64,000 bases of DNA. Source: Butyricimonas synergistica DSM 23225 (GTDB lineage Bacteria > Bacteroidota > Bacteroidia > Bacteroidales > Marinifilaceae). The position numbers and the translations under genes are program-made. Under the pieces are notes generated by a model. It had not been told where the DNA came from. It did not search any database and saw nothing but the letters and a program-made list of their open reading frames with translations. The first letter of the stretch is position 1, and every line of letters begins with the position of its first letter. The DNA lies in assembly GCF_000379665.1 (NCBI RefSeq), contig NZ_KB903360.1, forward strand, positions 250,175-314,174, written 5' to 3'. Of this stretch, positions 19,390 to 28,020 are shown piece by piece.

Positions 19390-19911
19390 TTATATTCCCT
19401 TCAATCCCTCTAAAATCTTTTCAAATTCAGGATGAGAAGGTTTCGGTAATTTCAAATTTAACACACGACCTTTCTTGTCCAACAATATCAACCGCGGAAT
19501 CGCCACAACCCGGAATGCAATCATGGATGACTCATCACCCCCGATCCACCATTGATGCCCGCTCATCTTTCCCCACGCCAACTCATTCCGCCAGCGTTGC
19601 TCCCCGGTATCACAGGAAAGGCTCACGAACTCGATTTTCTTATCCTTATACTTCTCGGCAAATCCCTTCAAAGTAGGATACTCCTGTTTGCAGGGATAAC
19701 ACCATGACGCCCACACATCGATCACCACGTATTTTCCCTTGAACTGCTTCAAGGTCACTTCCCGGTTCGCTGTATCCCGAAAAACAAACTCGGGGACACG
19801 ATCGCCCACCTTCAACTCCACCGTATCATATACCGCCACGGGTGTCGCCCTCATTTGCGTCCAACCCGCGAACGGGCACACCATCAAGAAAAATAACAAC
19901 CATTTCTTCAT
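19390..19911 (-). CDS. Short TlpA-like thiol-disulfide oxidoreductase, locus B
   Basis: The product is about 173 residues from the ATG at 19911; the open frame extends 13 codons upstream without a plausible signal sequence. Residues 1-19 are a signal peptide. The AhpC/TSA-like TlpA fold follows: VGDRVPEFVFRD, active site WCYPC (Cys71, Cys74) and cis-proline in VAIPR. It looks like the C-terminal domain of its neighbour at 20018 standing alone: both share the WRNE/WERF segment and a closing LEGL-G motif. It lies beyond the hairpin that follows 20018, 106 bp away, so its expression may be uncoupled. Confidence 0.88.
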   Translation of the reverse strand: MKKWLLFFLMVCPFAGWTQMRATPVAVYDTVELKVGDRVPEFVFRDTANREVTLKQFKGKYVVIDVWASWCYPCKQEYPTLKGFAEKYKDKKIEFVSLSCDTGEQRWRNELAWGKMSGHQWWIGGDESSMIAFRVVAIPRLILLDKKGRVLNLKLPKPSHPEFEKILEGLKGI

Positions 19912-19961
19912 AATCAAAAAACATTTTACCATAAATACGATATGAATCAAATACCTTCTCC

Positions 19962-20005
19962 ACCCCTTACAAAGGAGCAGAAAAGGTATGAAGCACGCAC
20001 TAATT
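19962..20005 (-). repeat. 3' element after the TlpA gene at 20018, shared with locus C
   Basis: Bases 19981-20005 differ from 29983-30007 at two of 25 positions (common core GGTAT, AAGCACGCAC). Both lie directly after the stop codon of a thioredoxin-family gene. At 19962-19989 the flanks ATACCTT and AAGGTAT also form an imperfect inverted repeat. Probably a retained operon 3' end. Confidence 0.6.
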
Positions 20006-20017
20006 CACCAAAATATA

Positions 20018-21355
20018 TCACAAACCATCCAACCCTTCCAGCACCTTCAAGGTTTCCGGAGCCGAGGGACGTGACATATTAGCATCAACAAATTGACCTT
20101 CCCGATCAATCAACAAGAAGCGAGGGACACCATTACAACTAATTTCCTGCATATAATGCTTATCCTCTCCCATATGTAACTGGATTCCGCCCAACTTTCG
20201 CTCCCTCACGAATCTTTCCCACGTAGCCCGGTCTTTATCACAGGAAATACTCACGAAATAAATATTCCGTCCCTCCAAACGCTTTTCCAACTTCTTCAAT
20301 GCAGGAAGTTCAGCATTACAGGGTCCACACCACGTAGCCCACAAGTCAATATACACGTATTTTCCTTTCAAATCCGACAGGCTCACCTCTTTGCCATCTA
20401 TATCTTTAAATGTAAACGGTACGGCGAGCTGCCCTTTCATTAATTTTCTATTCCTGTTGTATAAATCATCATAAACAGCCACGTGATCAGATTGATGCAC
20501 CCACTGCCGGAATATAGAATCCATCTCCGCGGAACTCACCGCTCCCATCGCTTTCACGTAATCCATGACATTTCTATTGACAAGGTACTCCACCAACCGT
20601 CCATCCTCGTAATTCTTCGTCGCACGTCCCAACACGTTCATTACCACATCATAAAAATCTCCTGCCAGTTCATCAATCTTAGCCAACGCTGTCAATACCC
20701 GGTTGATCGACTCCCGGTACTCCGGGATTTTCCACGAGGTAGAATCTTCCGCAGCCGCCTCTAACAACTCGGCGTAAGTATCTTCCGGCAAGTTCATTTT
20801 TCCGTCCTTCACCTCCCCGTAAACAACGGCAGAAGCCAAATGATTGTTCCTAAAATACCTGATACGTTTCTTTTCTCTCTCCTTAAATGCCCGAGGCAAA
20901 GCGACTTCCCGCAGAGAATCCTCCCGCTCGGCAATCGCCTCCTGCAACTTCGCTCTGAATTGCTCATTCGGGATACGGTAATAATCGATAAAAAAGATTT
21001 GATGAAGAAATCGTTTATTCAAATAACGATTAATATCCGCACCTTTTCCCTCGAAATGCCATTCGTTCCATTTGAATCTCGCAGTCCAAGGTTTCCCCTC
21101 TTCCAACCAAACCGTGTATGGCAAATCCCCCACCCACAGGCGAGCGTACTCCCCTCCTTTCAAGGGAAGCCGAAAAGCCCCCACGCGTAACGAATCCTTT
21201 TGTACAAAATCCAAAGACATTCGCCCGTCTACCGTTTCTAGTTCCACTTTTCTCGCATCATCCGACGGGAACAATAACTCGAAAGTAGTTTCAGCATTCC
21301 TGTTACAAGCCCCAAGCAAAAGCGTCAAAGCAAATACAACCAGAATATTTTTCAT
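20018..21355 (-). CDS. TlpA family lipoprotein, locus B
   Basis: The product is about 445 residues from the ATG at 21355; two earlier in-frame starts precede the signal peptide and are rejected. The lipobox LLLGAC makes it a lipoprotein. The N-terminal 250 residues are a beta-rich then helical region resembling the DUF4369-type extension seen in Bacteroidetes TlpA proteins; the C-terminal 150 form the TlpA domain with VPFTFKDIDGKEVSLSDLKG, active site WCGPC (Cys343, Cys346) and cis-proline in NGVPR. Its stop is followed by the 25-bp element shared with locus C. It lies 28 bp after the thioredoxin gene at 21384. Likely keeps thiols reduced or reshuffles disulfides in the envelope. Confidence 0.88.
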   Translation of the reverse strand: MKNILVVFALTLLLGACNRNAETTFELLFPSDDARKVELETVDGRMSLDFVQKDSLRVGAFRLPLKGGEYARLWVGDLPYTVWLEEGKPWTARFKWNEWHFEGKGADINRYLNKRFLHQIFFIDYYRIPNEQFRAKLQEAIAEREDSLREVALPRAFKEREKKRIRYFRNNHLASAVVYGEVKDGKMNLPEDTYAELLEAAAEDSTSWKIPEYRESINRVLTALAKIDELAGDFYDVVMNVLGRATKNYEDGRLVEYLVNRNVMDYVKAMGAVSSAEMDSIFRQWVHQSDHVAVYDDLYNRNRKLMKGQLAVPFTFKDIDGKEVSLSDLKGKYVYIDLWATWCGPCNAELPALKKLEKRLEGRNIYFVSISCDKDRATWERFVRERKLGGIQLHMGEDKHYMQEISCNGVPRFLLIDREGQFVDANMSRPSAPETLKVLEGLDGL

Positions 21356-21383
21356 TCCACCTATCATAACTCTACAATTCAAG

Positions 21384-22472
21384 TTACATTCTCTCGAGCA
21401 TTCCGGTTCTGAAATTCCGCAAGGAAGCCTTAAGTTTCGAGTATTCCACCTGCTCTTCCATCTGTTGAGTCAACACCAACAATTCTTTTTTCTGAGCCTC
21501 ATTCCACTTTTCTTTCAAATCCAAAATTGGCATGAAATACAAGTAAGCTATTTTTTCATCCGACAATTTCGGGAATATCTTTTTATACAGATCTAAAGTC
21601 TGATTTGTATTTGCAGTCTTAACTGCCTTGATCAATTCTATATAGTTATACAAATAATCTTGCCCGACCAATTGGTAAGAATCCAACATCTGTTTGATTT
21701 TCTCAACATCTTCCAGGGTCGCTTTCCTATTGCGTCCGCGAAGAATATCCTCCAATTGAATCTCAAACAAAGAGGCTAATTTCCGGTCTACTTTTTCTAC
21801 ACCCATTTTCTGACGAAACTGATCGATATGTTTCAATAAATAATTCACGTTACCGGAACCTATCGGGGATAAATCAATATTTTCATAAATAAACCAATAA
21901 GGTTCCATACATTTCTCTTCATCAGACAATGAAGCAATTACTTCTTGAGCCACATTTTTCGCCTTATCCCAATCGCAGGAAACAAGTAAAGCTTTAATAT
22001 ATCTTACAAGGAAATTCATATCCCGGTTCCCTGCCGCATATTCCTTTTCCAAGTTAGAAGCAGAATTTTCGTCAAATCCGGCTTCAATCTTTTTGATAAA
22101 CTCCTCTCCGGTTACAGAAGCCCCGACTACCCGATGCAATAAATTCCCATCCGCCGTCAATACCAAAAAAGTGGGATAAGCCGACACCTGATATTTGCGA
22201 GCCATATTCAAGCCCTCGCCTTTTTCCATATCAACCTTAATACAAACAAACTTTTTGTTCATGTACTCTCCGACCTCCTTCAACGGCAATACTTTCTCTG
22301 ACATCATCCGGCAAGGTCCACACCACACCGTATAACAATCCACGAAAACATATTTATCCTCAGCCTTCGCCTTTTCTAACGCCTTTTCTAATGTCAACTC
22401 TTGAAAATTCGTTTGTGCGAACATAGACGCCATCGCAAACATACAAACAAACAACAACACGAACTTTTTCAT
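21384..22472 (-). CDS. Secreted thioredoxin-fold protein, locus B
   Basis: The product is 362 residues. Signal peptide 1-19 ends at MFAQ. The thioredoxin fold (about 25-140) has WCGPC (Cys51, Cys54) and cis-proline in AYPTF; the helical tail holds conserved LEDILRGRNR and LSDEKIAYLYF. The whole protein aligns without gaps of note with the locus C protein at 30009, so the two are paralogues from the locus duplication. It is separated from the DUF4843 gene by an 85-bp gap with a perfect hairpin. No CAZyme is nearby. The role of the tail is unknown. Confidence 0.88.
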   Translation of the reverse strand: MKKFVLLFVCMFAMASMFAQTNFQELTLEKALEKAKAEDKYVFVDCYTVWCGPCRMMSEKVLPLKEVGEYMNKKFVCIKVDMEKGEGLNMARKYQVSAYPTFLVLTADGNLLHRVVGASVTGEEFIKKIEAGFDENSASNLEKEYAAGNRDMNFLVRYIKALLVSCDWDKAKNVAQEVIASLSDEEKCMEPYWFIYENIDLSPIGSGNVNYLLKHIDQFRQKMGVEKVDRKLASLFEIQLEDILRGRNRKATLEDVEKIKQMLDSYQLVGQDYLYNYIELIKAVKTANTNQTLDLYKKIFPKLSDEKIAYLYFMPILDLKEKWNEAQKKELLVLTQQMEEQVEYSKLKASLRNFRTGMLERM

Positions 22473-22506
22473 ACAATTAATTTTTTGAAATTACGAACAT
22501 ATAATT

Positions 22507-22536
22507 TTCATGACCGACAAAATTGCCGGTCATGAA
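22507..22536 (-). promoter_or_regulatory. Intercistronic hairpin before the locus B thioredoxin gene
   Basis: A perfect 10-bp stem (TTCATGACCG at 22507-22516 with CGGTCATGAA at 22527-22536) and a 10-nt loop lie between the DUF4843 and thioredoxin genes. On the minus strand it is followed by AAAATTAT rather than a strong T-run, which suits mRNA processing, stabilisation or partial termination. Confidence 0.6.
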
Positions 22537-22557
22537 GAATATAAACATCAATTAAAA

Positions 22558-23124
22558 TTACCAACTGACTTGAGTGAATTGCACGTAAGCATGAGTTCGT
22601 GCAGAGTTGCCTGCCGTGAGGTCTGAATTTACACCTAAAAGCTTAAAATCTTCTGATTCCACAAGTTTAAATTTCACGGCAAACGACTTGTATTGTCCCG
22701 CTATAGCTTGGTCATAAGTGACAATAATGGGGATTTCGGACTCCAATGAGTTAGCGGGTATTACCAGGTGTTTCTCCATTTCGGGGTCATCAAAAGCCAC
22801 GTAATTTACCCCCGCAACAGCATCCTCCTTATAACTGATATCACAAGAATATGGTTCAATCTTTATCTTGCGGTCTACGTTTTTGGCTAAACCGGCAACG
22901 AGCACCTTGAAATAAAAAGTATCTCTTTTTTGTGTAGAACTGATAGTAAGAGGACTGCTATTATAAAACATATATACAGTATCAGGAGTTGTCATCGTGC
23001 CATAAATACTTTGGTTATAAGGCATATAAATATAATCATCGCCCAACGAATACACGCCGACTTCTTCCTTTGTACAAGCACCCAAAATCAATCCTATCGT
23101 CAATATAATAAACAATTTTCTCAT
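22558..23124 (-). CDS. DUF4843 lipoprotein, locus B
   Basis: The product is 188 residues with a lipobox at LILGAC. The region with DTFYFKVLVAGLAKNVDRKIKIEP and AVAGVNYVAFDDPE is typical of DUF4843, a beta-sandwich family almost always found directly after SusD. It is presumed to sit on the outer membrane with SusD and help bind the cargo. It lies 25 bp after the SusD gene and is the paralogue of 31222 in locus C. Confidence 0.85.
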   Translation of the reverse strand: MRKLFIILTIGLILGACTKEEVGVYSLGDDYIYMPYNQSIYGTMTTPDTVYMFYNSSPLTISSTQKRDTFYFKVLVAGLAKNVDRKIKIEPYSCDISYKEDAVAGVNYVAFDDPEMEKHLVIPANSLESEIPIIVTYDQAIAGQYKSFAVKFKLVESEDFKLLGVNSDLTAGNSARTHAYVQFTQVSW

Positions 23125-23149
23125 AATTACCTAGTTTAATGATTAATTT

Positions 23150-24568
23150 CTAATATTCACTCGGGGGCAATGGCAATACATACTGTTCTTCCTCACAATC
23201 CAAAGATTCCGCACTTTGCCAAAGCATCCGTTTCACTGCAAAACGTTTATAAGTAAAGAAATTTTGTCCTTCAGCAATAAATTCCCGAAGATATTCCCAT
23301 TTCACTATTTCGGACCGGGTTTCTTCCGTCATGGGTGTATACGTGAGATTTCGAGCCGTACAGAATTCCTCGTAAGCCTGATTAGCCTCGTCCAATGTTG
23401 CCAATTCCATCATGATAAAATACATTTCAGGCAACCGTACAATGGGCATATTCTTTACAGCAGAAGAACTTGGATACATTTCACTATACTTGGTTGTGAT
23501 ACGAACACTTTGCCTCATCTGATTGTAAGTCCAACTCCACTGATTTTTGAAACGCAAGTCACTTGTATTTCCCCCAAATAAATCATTTACGAAGGTATAA
23601 TAGTTCATATTATAACATGTGATAGTAGAGGTTCCCGGATTAAAACCTGACCGTTGATAATCGAAATTATTTTGGTTCACCCCGCACAAATGCTCCGTGT
23701 AAAAAAGTTTATTCCCAACATTACCTTCGCTCGCTAAAGTAAACTTAGATGTCCCATCTTCATTTTTCGCATCCTTTACCATCCTCGCATAACGTAATGC
23801 CCCTTCTTTATCATTCATCCACAAACGGGCACGGGCTTGTAAACCCAATACCCCGTAATAGTTAAAATGGCTCCTCCGGTCAGTCCAATCTCCGGTATAT
23901 TCAGAACTGCCATCCATCGAATACTTTATAACGGGATCTGATTCTAATAGAAGCTGTTCAGCCTCGTCCAAATCAGCAAATAAAAGTTTCATGTACTGCT
24001 CGAAAGTATAATACTGGTATCTTTTTATCGAGTTTTCAATTACATAAGGCAAATACTCTTTGCCTGCATCAATTTTTGAAGGCATAGGTCCCCACACGCG
24101 TATTAAATCTAAATGTAAAGAAGCTCGCATAGCTAATGCCTCTCCTTTCAACATGTTATAATACTCTTTACTCAACTTGTCTTTATTTTTATCACAACCT
24201 TCAATTAAAGGATTCAAGGTATTGATAATTTTATAAATACCCATAAAAGTTCCATCCAGTAATTTTCCGAATGTTTCATTGTCGATATTATACACGTGGT
24301 CAGCCAAAGAGGCATTTATACCCGTGCTTGTCCAAGTACATGCCAAACTTTCAACAAATCCACCTCCACCCAAAATACCATCGGGTTTATAAACATTGGC
24401 GGCTGCTAATATATAAGCCCCGTCCAAAACTTGAAGACATCCTTTCTCTGATTCGAACAAATTATCTGCAACAAGCGCTGTTTCAGGCACAACCGTAAGC
24501 CAATCGTTACATGCACTGCATCCAAGTGCTAATGTTGTACATAACATATAAATTCCTTTTCTTATCAT
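23150..24568 (-). CDS. SusD/RagB family outer-membrane lipoprotein, locus B
   Basis: The product is 472 residues. The signal peptide ends at ALGCSAC and the mature protein begins CNDWLTVVPE, the classic SusD start; two cysteines (LGC and SAC) could be lipidated. The helical core includes LKGEALAMRASLHLDLIRVWGPMPSKID and a C-terminal WEYLREFIAEGQNFFTYKR block. It partners the SusC protein encoded 13 bp upstream. It is similar along its length to the locus C protein at 31790. Confidence 0.94.
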   Translation of the reverse strand: MIRKGIYMLCTTLALGCSACNDWLTVVPETALVADNLFESEKGCLQVLDGAYILAAANVYKPDGILGGGGFVESLACTWTSTGINASLADHVYNIDNETFGKLLDGTFMGIYKIINTLNPLIEGCDKNKDKLSKEYYNMLKGEALAMRASLHLDLIRVWGPMPSKIDAGKEYLPYVIENSIKRYQYYTFEQYMKLLFADLDEAEQLLLESDPVIKYSMDGSSEYTGDWTDRRSHFNYYGVLGLQARARLWMNDKEGALRYARMVKDAKNEDGTSKFTLASEGNVGNKLFYTEHLCGVNQNNFDYQRSGFNPGTSTITCYNMNYYTFVNDLFGGNTSDLRFKNQWSWTYNQMRQSVRITTKYSEMYPSSSAVKNMPIVRLPEMYFIMMELATLDEANQAYEEFCTARNLTYTPMTEETRSEIVKWEYLREFIAEGQNFFTYKRFAVKRMLWQSAESLDCEEEQYVLPLPPSEY

Positions 24569-24580
24569 GATATTCCCGGA

Positions 24581-27500
24581 TTAGAATGAAACTGAAAGTG
24601 AAAAATTCGGGTTACGAGAGAATGGATAACTCGTTCCTCTTTCCCGTTTAATGGTTGAAATATAGAATATATCCGACAAGTTAGCTGTCAACGATAATCC
24701 TTTTACTCGCAACTTCTTACAAACTTCATTTGAAAAAGTGTAGGAAGCATTAATATTAGTACACTGGAAGATATTATCTTTCTGTACGAAAGCATCACAC
24801 ACGTTCGTGGTGGCATCTTCTCCAGTGGCAATTAATTTCTTGTAAGGTACGATATCGCCAGGTTTTTGCCATGTATCCGACAATACGCGTCTATCCTGAT
24901 TCAGAATTAAGAAAGCATTTTCTGTTTTATTAGCTAATGTACCATTAAATTGTTTTGCACCCCAACGCACGGCGAAACCGACGGTCAACATGAAACCTTT
25001 CCAAGAAAGATTCGTTGAAATATTACTGTTTACCTTAGGCAAACGATTTCCCAAGTAAACCATATCTTCGCCACGTTGTCTGAAAGTTACTTCTCCATCT
25101 TTCGTCAAGAACAATCGTTTACCCGTTGCAGGGTCTACACCTACGGTGCGCAATCCGTAAATGGCGTCCATTGAATATCCCTCACGATAACGGTAGTATG
25201 CTTCTGCCGAGTACATACTCGTATTTGATTGTTTTAAATATTCTTTGTAACCATCTGATATTTTTTTGATTATATTTTTCGTGTGACTGAAAGATGCGAT
25301 TACATTCCATGTAAATCCTCTATTGCTATTACGGAACAAATTCATGGTCATCCGAAGATCCCATCCCTTATTTTGGATAGTTCCTGAATTTGCCTTGGCA
25401 GTGTTAAATCCATGTGAAATAGGAATAAACATTTCAGCAACCGTATTTTTCGTCTGCTTATCATAATAAGAGAACTCGAATTCTAACCGGTCATTCCATG
25501 TATGCAATTCCACACCCAGATTCATCTGGTAAGTGTTTTGCCATTTCAGGGTTGTGTTCCCAAATTTATCCAGATAAGCCCCAAAATGAGATAAATAAGT
25601 AGCAGACTGATCCAATTTATAAACGGCCATAGCATCCTCCGGGCTAAATCCCATATTTCCGGAAACTCCGTAAGATGCTTTTACTTTCAACCATTGGATG
25701 AAAGGAATATGTTCAATAAAGAATTTTTCGTTACTAACCGTCCATCCTGCACCCACGGACCAGAATGAAGCCCAACGGCTCTCGCTACCAAAAGAAGATG
25801 AACCATTCATGCTAAAATTTACATCAAAAAAATAACGCATATCATAGTAATAGTTCAATCCGGAAATCAATGCTATACGACGACTTGTTGCTTCACTTCC
25901 CGTGGGACGAGTTTCCGCTCCGTAGCCCATAGCCATAGACGGGAAGTCAATATTGTCACCGGAAAAACCTGTTGCTGCCCACGAAATTCTCTCTTCTTTT
26001 TGTTCTTCCATTTCTCCGGATGCGTTCACCGTCAACATGTGCTTCTCGTTGAACGTTTTGGCGTAATTCACACCCAATCGTGCATTCCATTGATTGCTCT
26101 CTGTTTCCGTTCGATTAAAACGTCCTTTTTGGTCAAGGTCTTTTCCCGCAAATTGTTTGTGCGAAGGAGGAGTAAAGTTATCACTTATATTAAACTTCCG
26201 AGATAATCCCAACAATCCGGACAAATAAAAACTCTCTGTGATATTATAACGTACTTGAGTGGACGTGCGAATATTCGTGTATCTCGTTTTATTCCAATTT
26301 CCGATATACTTATTGTAGGCGGGATTTTCTTTCGGATAACCGGAAGTGGAGAGAGGATGCGTGTAAGTCTCGTTGAGTTTTCCCTCTTCATCATACGGAG
26401 TCCAATATGGATTCATGCCAGCATAGTCAGAAAATGTTCCATAAGGGCTGTTTGCATTGTTATTCGTACCGATACTCAAATTCTCGGAAACCATGAGTTT
26501 TTTTGCTTGATAAGTTATCCCTAACGAACCGTTAAAATTAGAACGATCAGAACCTTTCATAACTCCGACGGTTTTGTCATACGATAAGTTAGCACTGAAA
26601 CGCCATGCTTCGCTTCCACCCATGATATTCAAATTATGGGTCTGTCCCACACCTGTTCTTACAGGAAGAGAGAGCCAATCGTAATCCAAACCGTTATCAA
26701 CTTTTTCTTTCAGTCTTTGGTATTCCTCTTGCCAAAGTTCGTCATCCCAAGTTCCTAAACGGTATTCCAAATCCAATTTTTCCCGGGCATTCAGCAAATC
26801 ATAAGTTGTCAAATCAGGAATTTCCAATTTAACTTGCCCGCGATAAGTCAATTGCAAAGCTCCTGCTTTTGGTACAAGCGTAGTGATAACCACAACTCCA
26901 TTCGCACCTCGAGCTCCATACAACGAAGTCGCACTGGCATCCTTCAAAATCGTAATATTTTCAATATCTTCATTATTTAAGTCTTGAACTCGTTCCAAAG
27001 AAACCTCAAAGCCATCCAAAATAAATAAAGGCAAATTCAATTCTGCACGTGTTGCTAATTGTAAATCCTGTACGTTTGCAAAAGTTGAAGCTCCCCGTAA
27101 TTGGATTTCCGGCAAGGCATTCGGATTAGAACCTGCTTTATTATCCTGCACGATATGGAAACTGGGATCCAAATTAGATATTGTCTGTAATAGATTTCTG
27201 GAAAAATTTTGTTTAATATCTTCTTTCGAAATACTCGTCACCGCTCCCGTGAAACTCTCTTTCGGTTTATTAAAAATACCCGTGATAACAACCTCATCCA
27301 CTTTTTGCACATCCTCCTTCATCACGATAACCAACGGCTTCATATCACTTTTCACTTGTACCTTCTGCTGTTGGAAACCCACGAAAGAAAATATCAACTC
27401 TAGACTATCCCGCTTCGGCAAATCGAAATCAAATTCACCTTTGGCATTTGAAACAAATCCCAGCGTTGTACCTTTCACTCGAATCGTCACTCCCGGCAGG

Positions 27501-27931
27501 ATTTCCCCTTTCTCGTCTTTCACGATACCTTTCACGGTAATCTTTTTTAAGGTATCGGCAGCCACAACAGAAGTCCGTTGAATAATAATCGTGTGATTCA
27601 CTAACTTATAGGTCAGATTTGTCCCTTTCAAACAAGCATTCAACACCTCTTTAATATCCACATCCTCGTAATGCAGATTCAGATGTTGCACGCCCTCCAC
27701 GTGTCGATCCTCGTACAGGAACGTGTAATCCGTACTCTTTTCCAATAACCGGATAACAGACTCGAACGAAGCGTTCTCCACTTGCAGAGTCACCTTCGCC
27801 TCCTGACTATACACTCCGGCAGTCACTTGCATCGCCGATACCAATAATAACAGCATCACAAACTTCATAACTAACCATGTTTTTAACCACCTTCTTTTCG
27901 AAAGAAGATCCAAAATCCTAATTTTTTTCAT
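24581..27931 (-). CDS. SusC/RagA TonB-dependent transporter with STN domain, locus B
   Basis: The product is about 1116 residues from the ATG at 27931; a second ATG four codons upstream (27943) is in frame but less likely. Order: signal peptide ending at GVYSQ, STN domain (about 45-115), carboxypeptidase-regulatory-like domain (about 130-205, GIVKDEKGEILPGVTIRVKGT), plug with GIFNKPKESFTGAV and ILKDASATSLYGARGANGVVVITT, and a barrel ending FSLSVSF. It is both transporter and transducer for FecR at 28021. The leader contains two hairpins shared with locus C that fit an antisense RNA. Confidence 0.95.
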   Translation of the reverse strand: MKKIRILDLLSKRRWLKTWLVMKFVMLLLLVSAMQVTAGVYSQEAKVTLQVENASFESVIRLLEKSTDYTFLYEDRHVEGVQHLNLHYEDVDIKEVLNACLKGTNLTYKLVNHTIIIQRTSVVAADTLKKITVKGIVKDEKGEILPGVTIRVKGTTLGFVSNAKGEFDFDLPKRDSLELIFSFVGFQQQKVQVKSDMKPLVIVMKEDVQKVDEVVITGIFNKPKESFTGAVTSISKEDIKQNFSRNLLQTISNLDPSFHIVQDNKAGSNPNALPEIQLRGASTFANVQDLQLATRAELNLPLFILDGFEVSLERVQDLNNEDIENITILKDASATSLYGARGANGVVVITTLVPKAGALQLTYRGQVKLEIPDLTTYDLLNAREKLDLEYRLGTWDDELWQEEYQRLKEKVDNGLDYDWLSLPVRTGVGQTHNLNIMGGSEAWRFSANLSYDKTVGVMKGSDRSNFNGSLGITYQAKKLMVSENLSIGTNNNANSPYGTFSDYAGMNPYWTPYDEEGKLNETYTHPLSTSGYPKENPAYNKYIGNWNKTRYTNIRTSTQVRYNITESFYLSGLLGLSRKFNISDNFTPPSHKQFAGKDLDQKGRFNRTETESNQWNARLGVNYAKTFNEKHMLTVNASGEMEEQKEERISWAATGFSGDNIDFPSMAMGYGAETRPTGSEATSRRIALISGLNYYYDMRYFFDVNFSMNGSSSFGSESRWASFWSVGAGWTVSNEKFFIEHIPFIQWLKVKASYGVSGNMGFSPEDAMAVYKLDQSATYLSHFGAYLDKFGNTTLKWQNTYQMNLGVELHTWNDRLEFEFSYYDKQTKNTVAEMFIPISHGFNTAKANSGTIQNKGWDLRMTMNLFRNSNRGFTWNVIASFSHTKNIIKKISDGYKEYLKQSNTSMYSAEAYYRYREGYSMDAIYGLRTVGVDPATGKRLFLTKDGEVTFRQRGEDMVYLGNRLPKVNSNISTNLSWKGFMLTVGFAVRWGAKQFNGTLANKTENAFLILNQDRRVLSDTWQKPGDIVPYKKLIATGEDATTNVCDAFVQKDNIFQCTNINASYTFSNEVCKKLRVKGLSLTANLSDIFYISTIKRERGTSYPFSRNPNFSLSVSF

Positions 27932-27944
27932 ACATTTGTACATT

Positions 27945-28017
27945 AGAGTAAAACAAATACCGGTTCATCCGGTAACGAGAGACGGGATAGTGCCAATATT
28001 CCGTCTTTCATTTTTTC
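27945..28017 (+). ncRNA. Predicted antisense RNA over the susC leader, locus B
   Basis: A perfect TAnnTTTG (TACATTTG, 27931-27938, plus strand) starts at the base complementary to the A of the susC ATG. The predicted RNA contains a short hairpin CCGGTTCATCCGG and a terminator: arms 27977-27989 and 27997-28009 (13 bp, loop 7 nt) followed by ATTTTTTC. Two pairs are G-U on the plus strand and would be A-C on the minus strand, so the hairpin belongs to plus-strand RNA. Length about 73 nt, spanning the fecR-susC gap. The locus C copy has the same layout. Confidence 0.65.
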
Positions 28018-28020
28018 AAT

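Noticed and set aside
27931-27943. Alternative SusC start at 27943 giving MYKCMKK in locus B
   Set aside because: The inner ATG at 27931 matches the only start possible in the parallel place in locus C (36618), where the outer codon is not a start.
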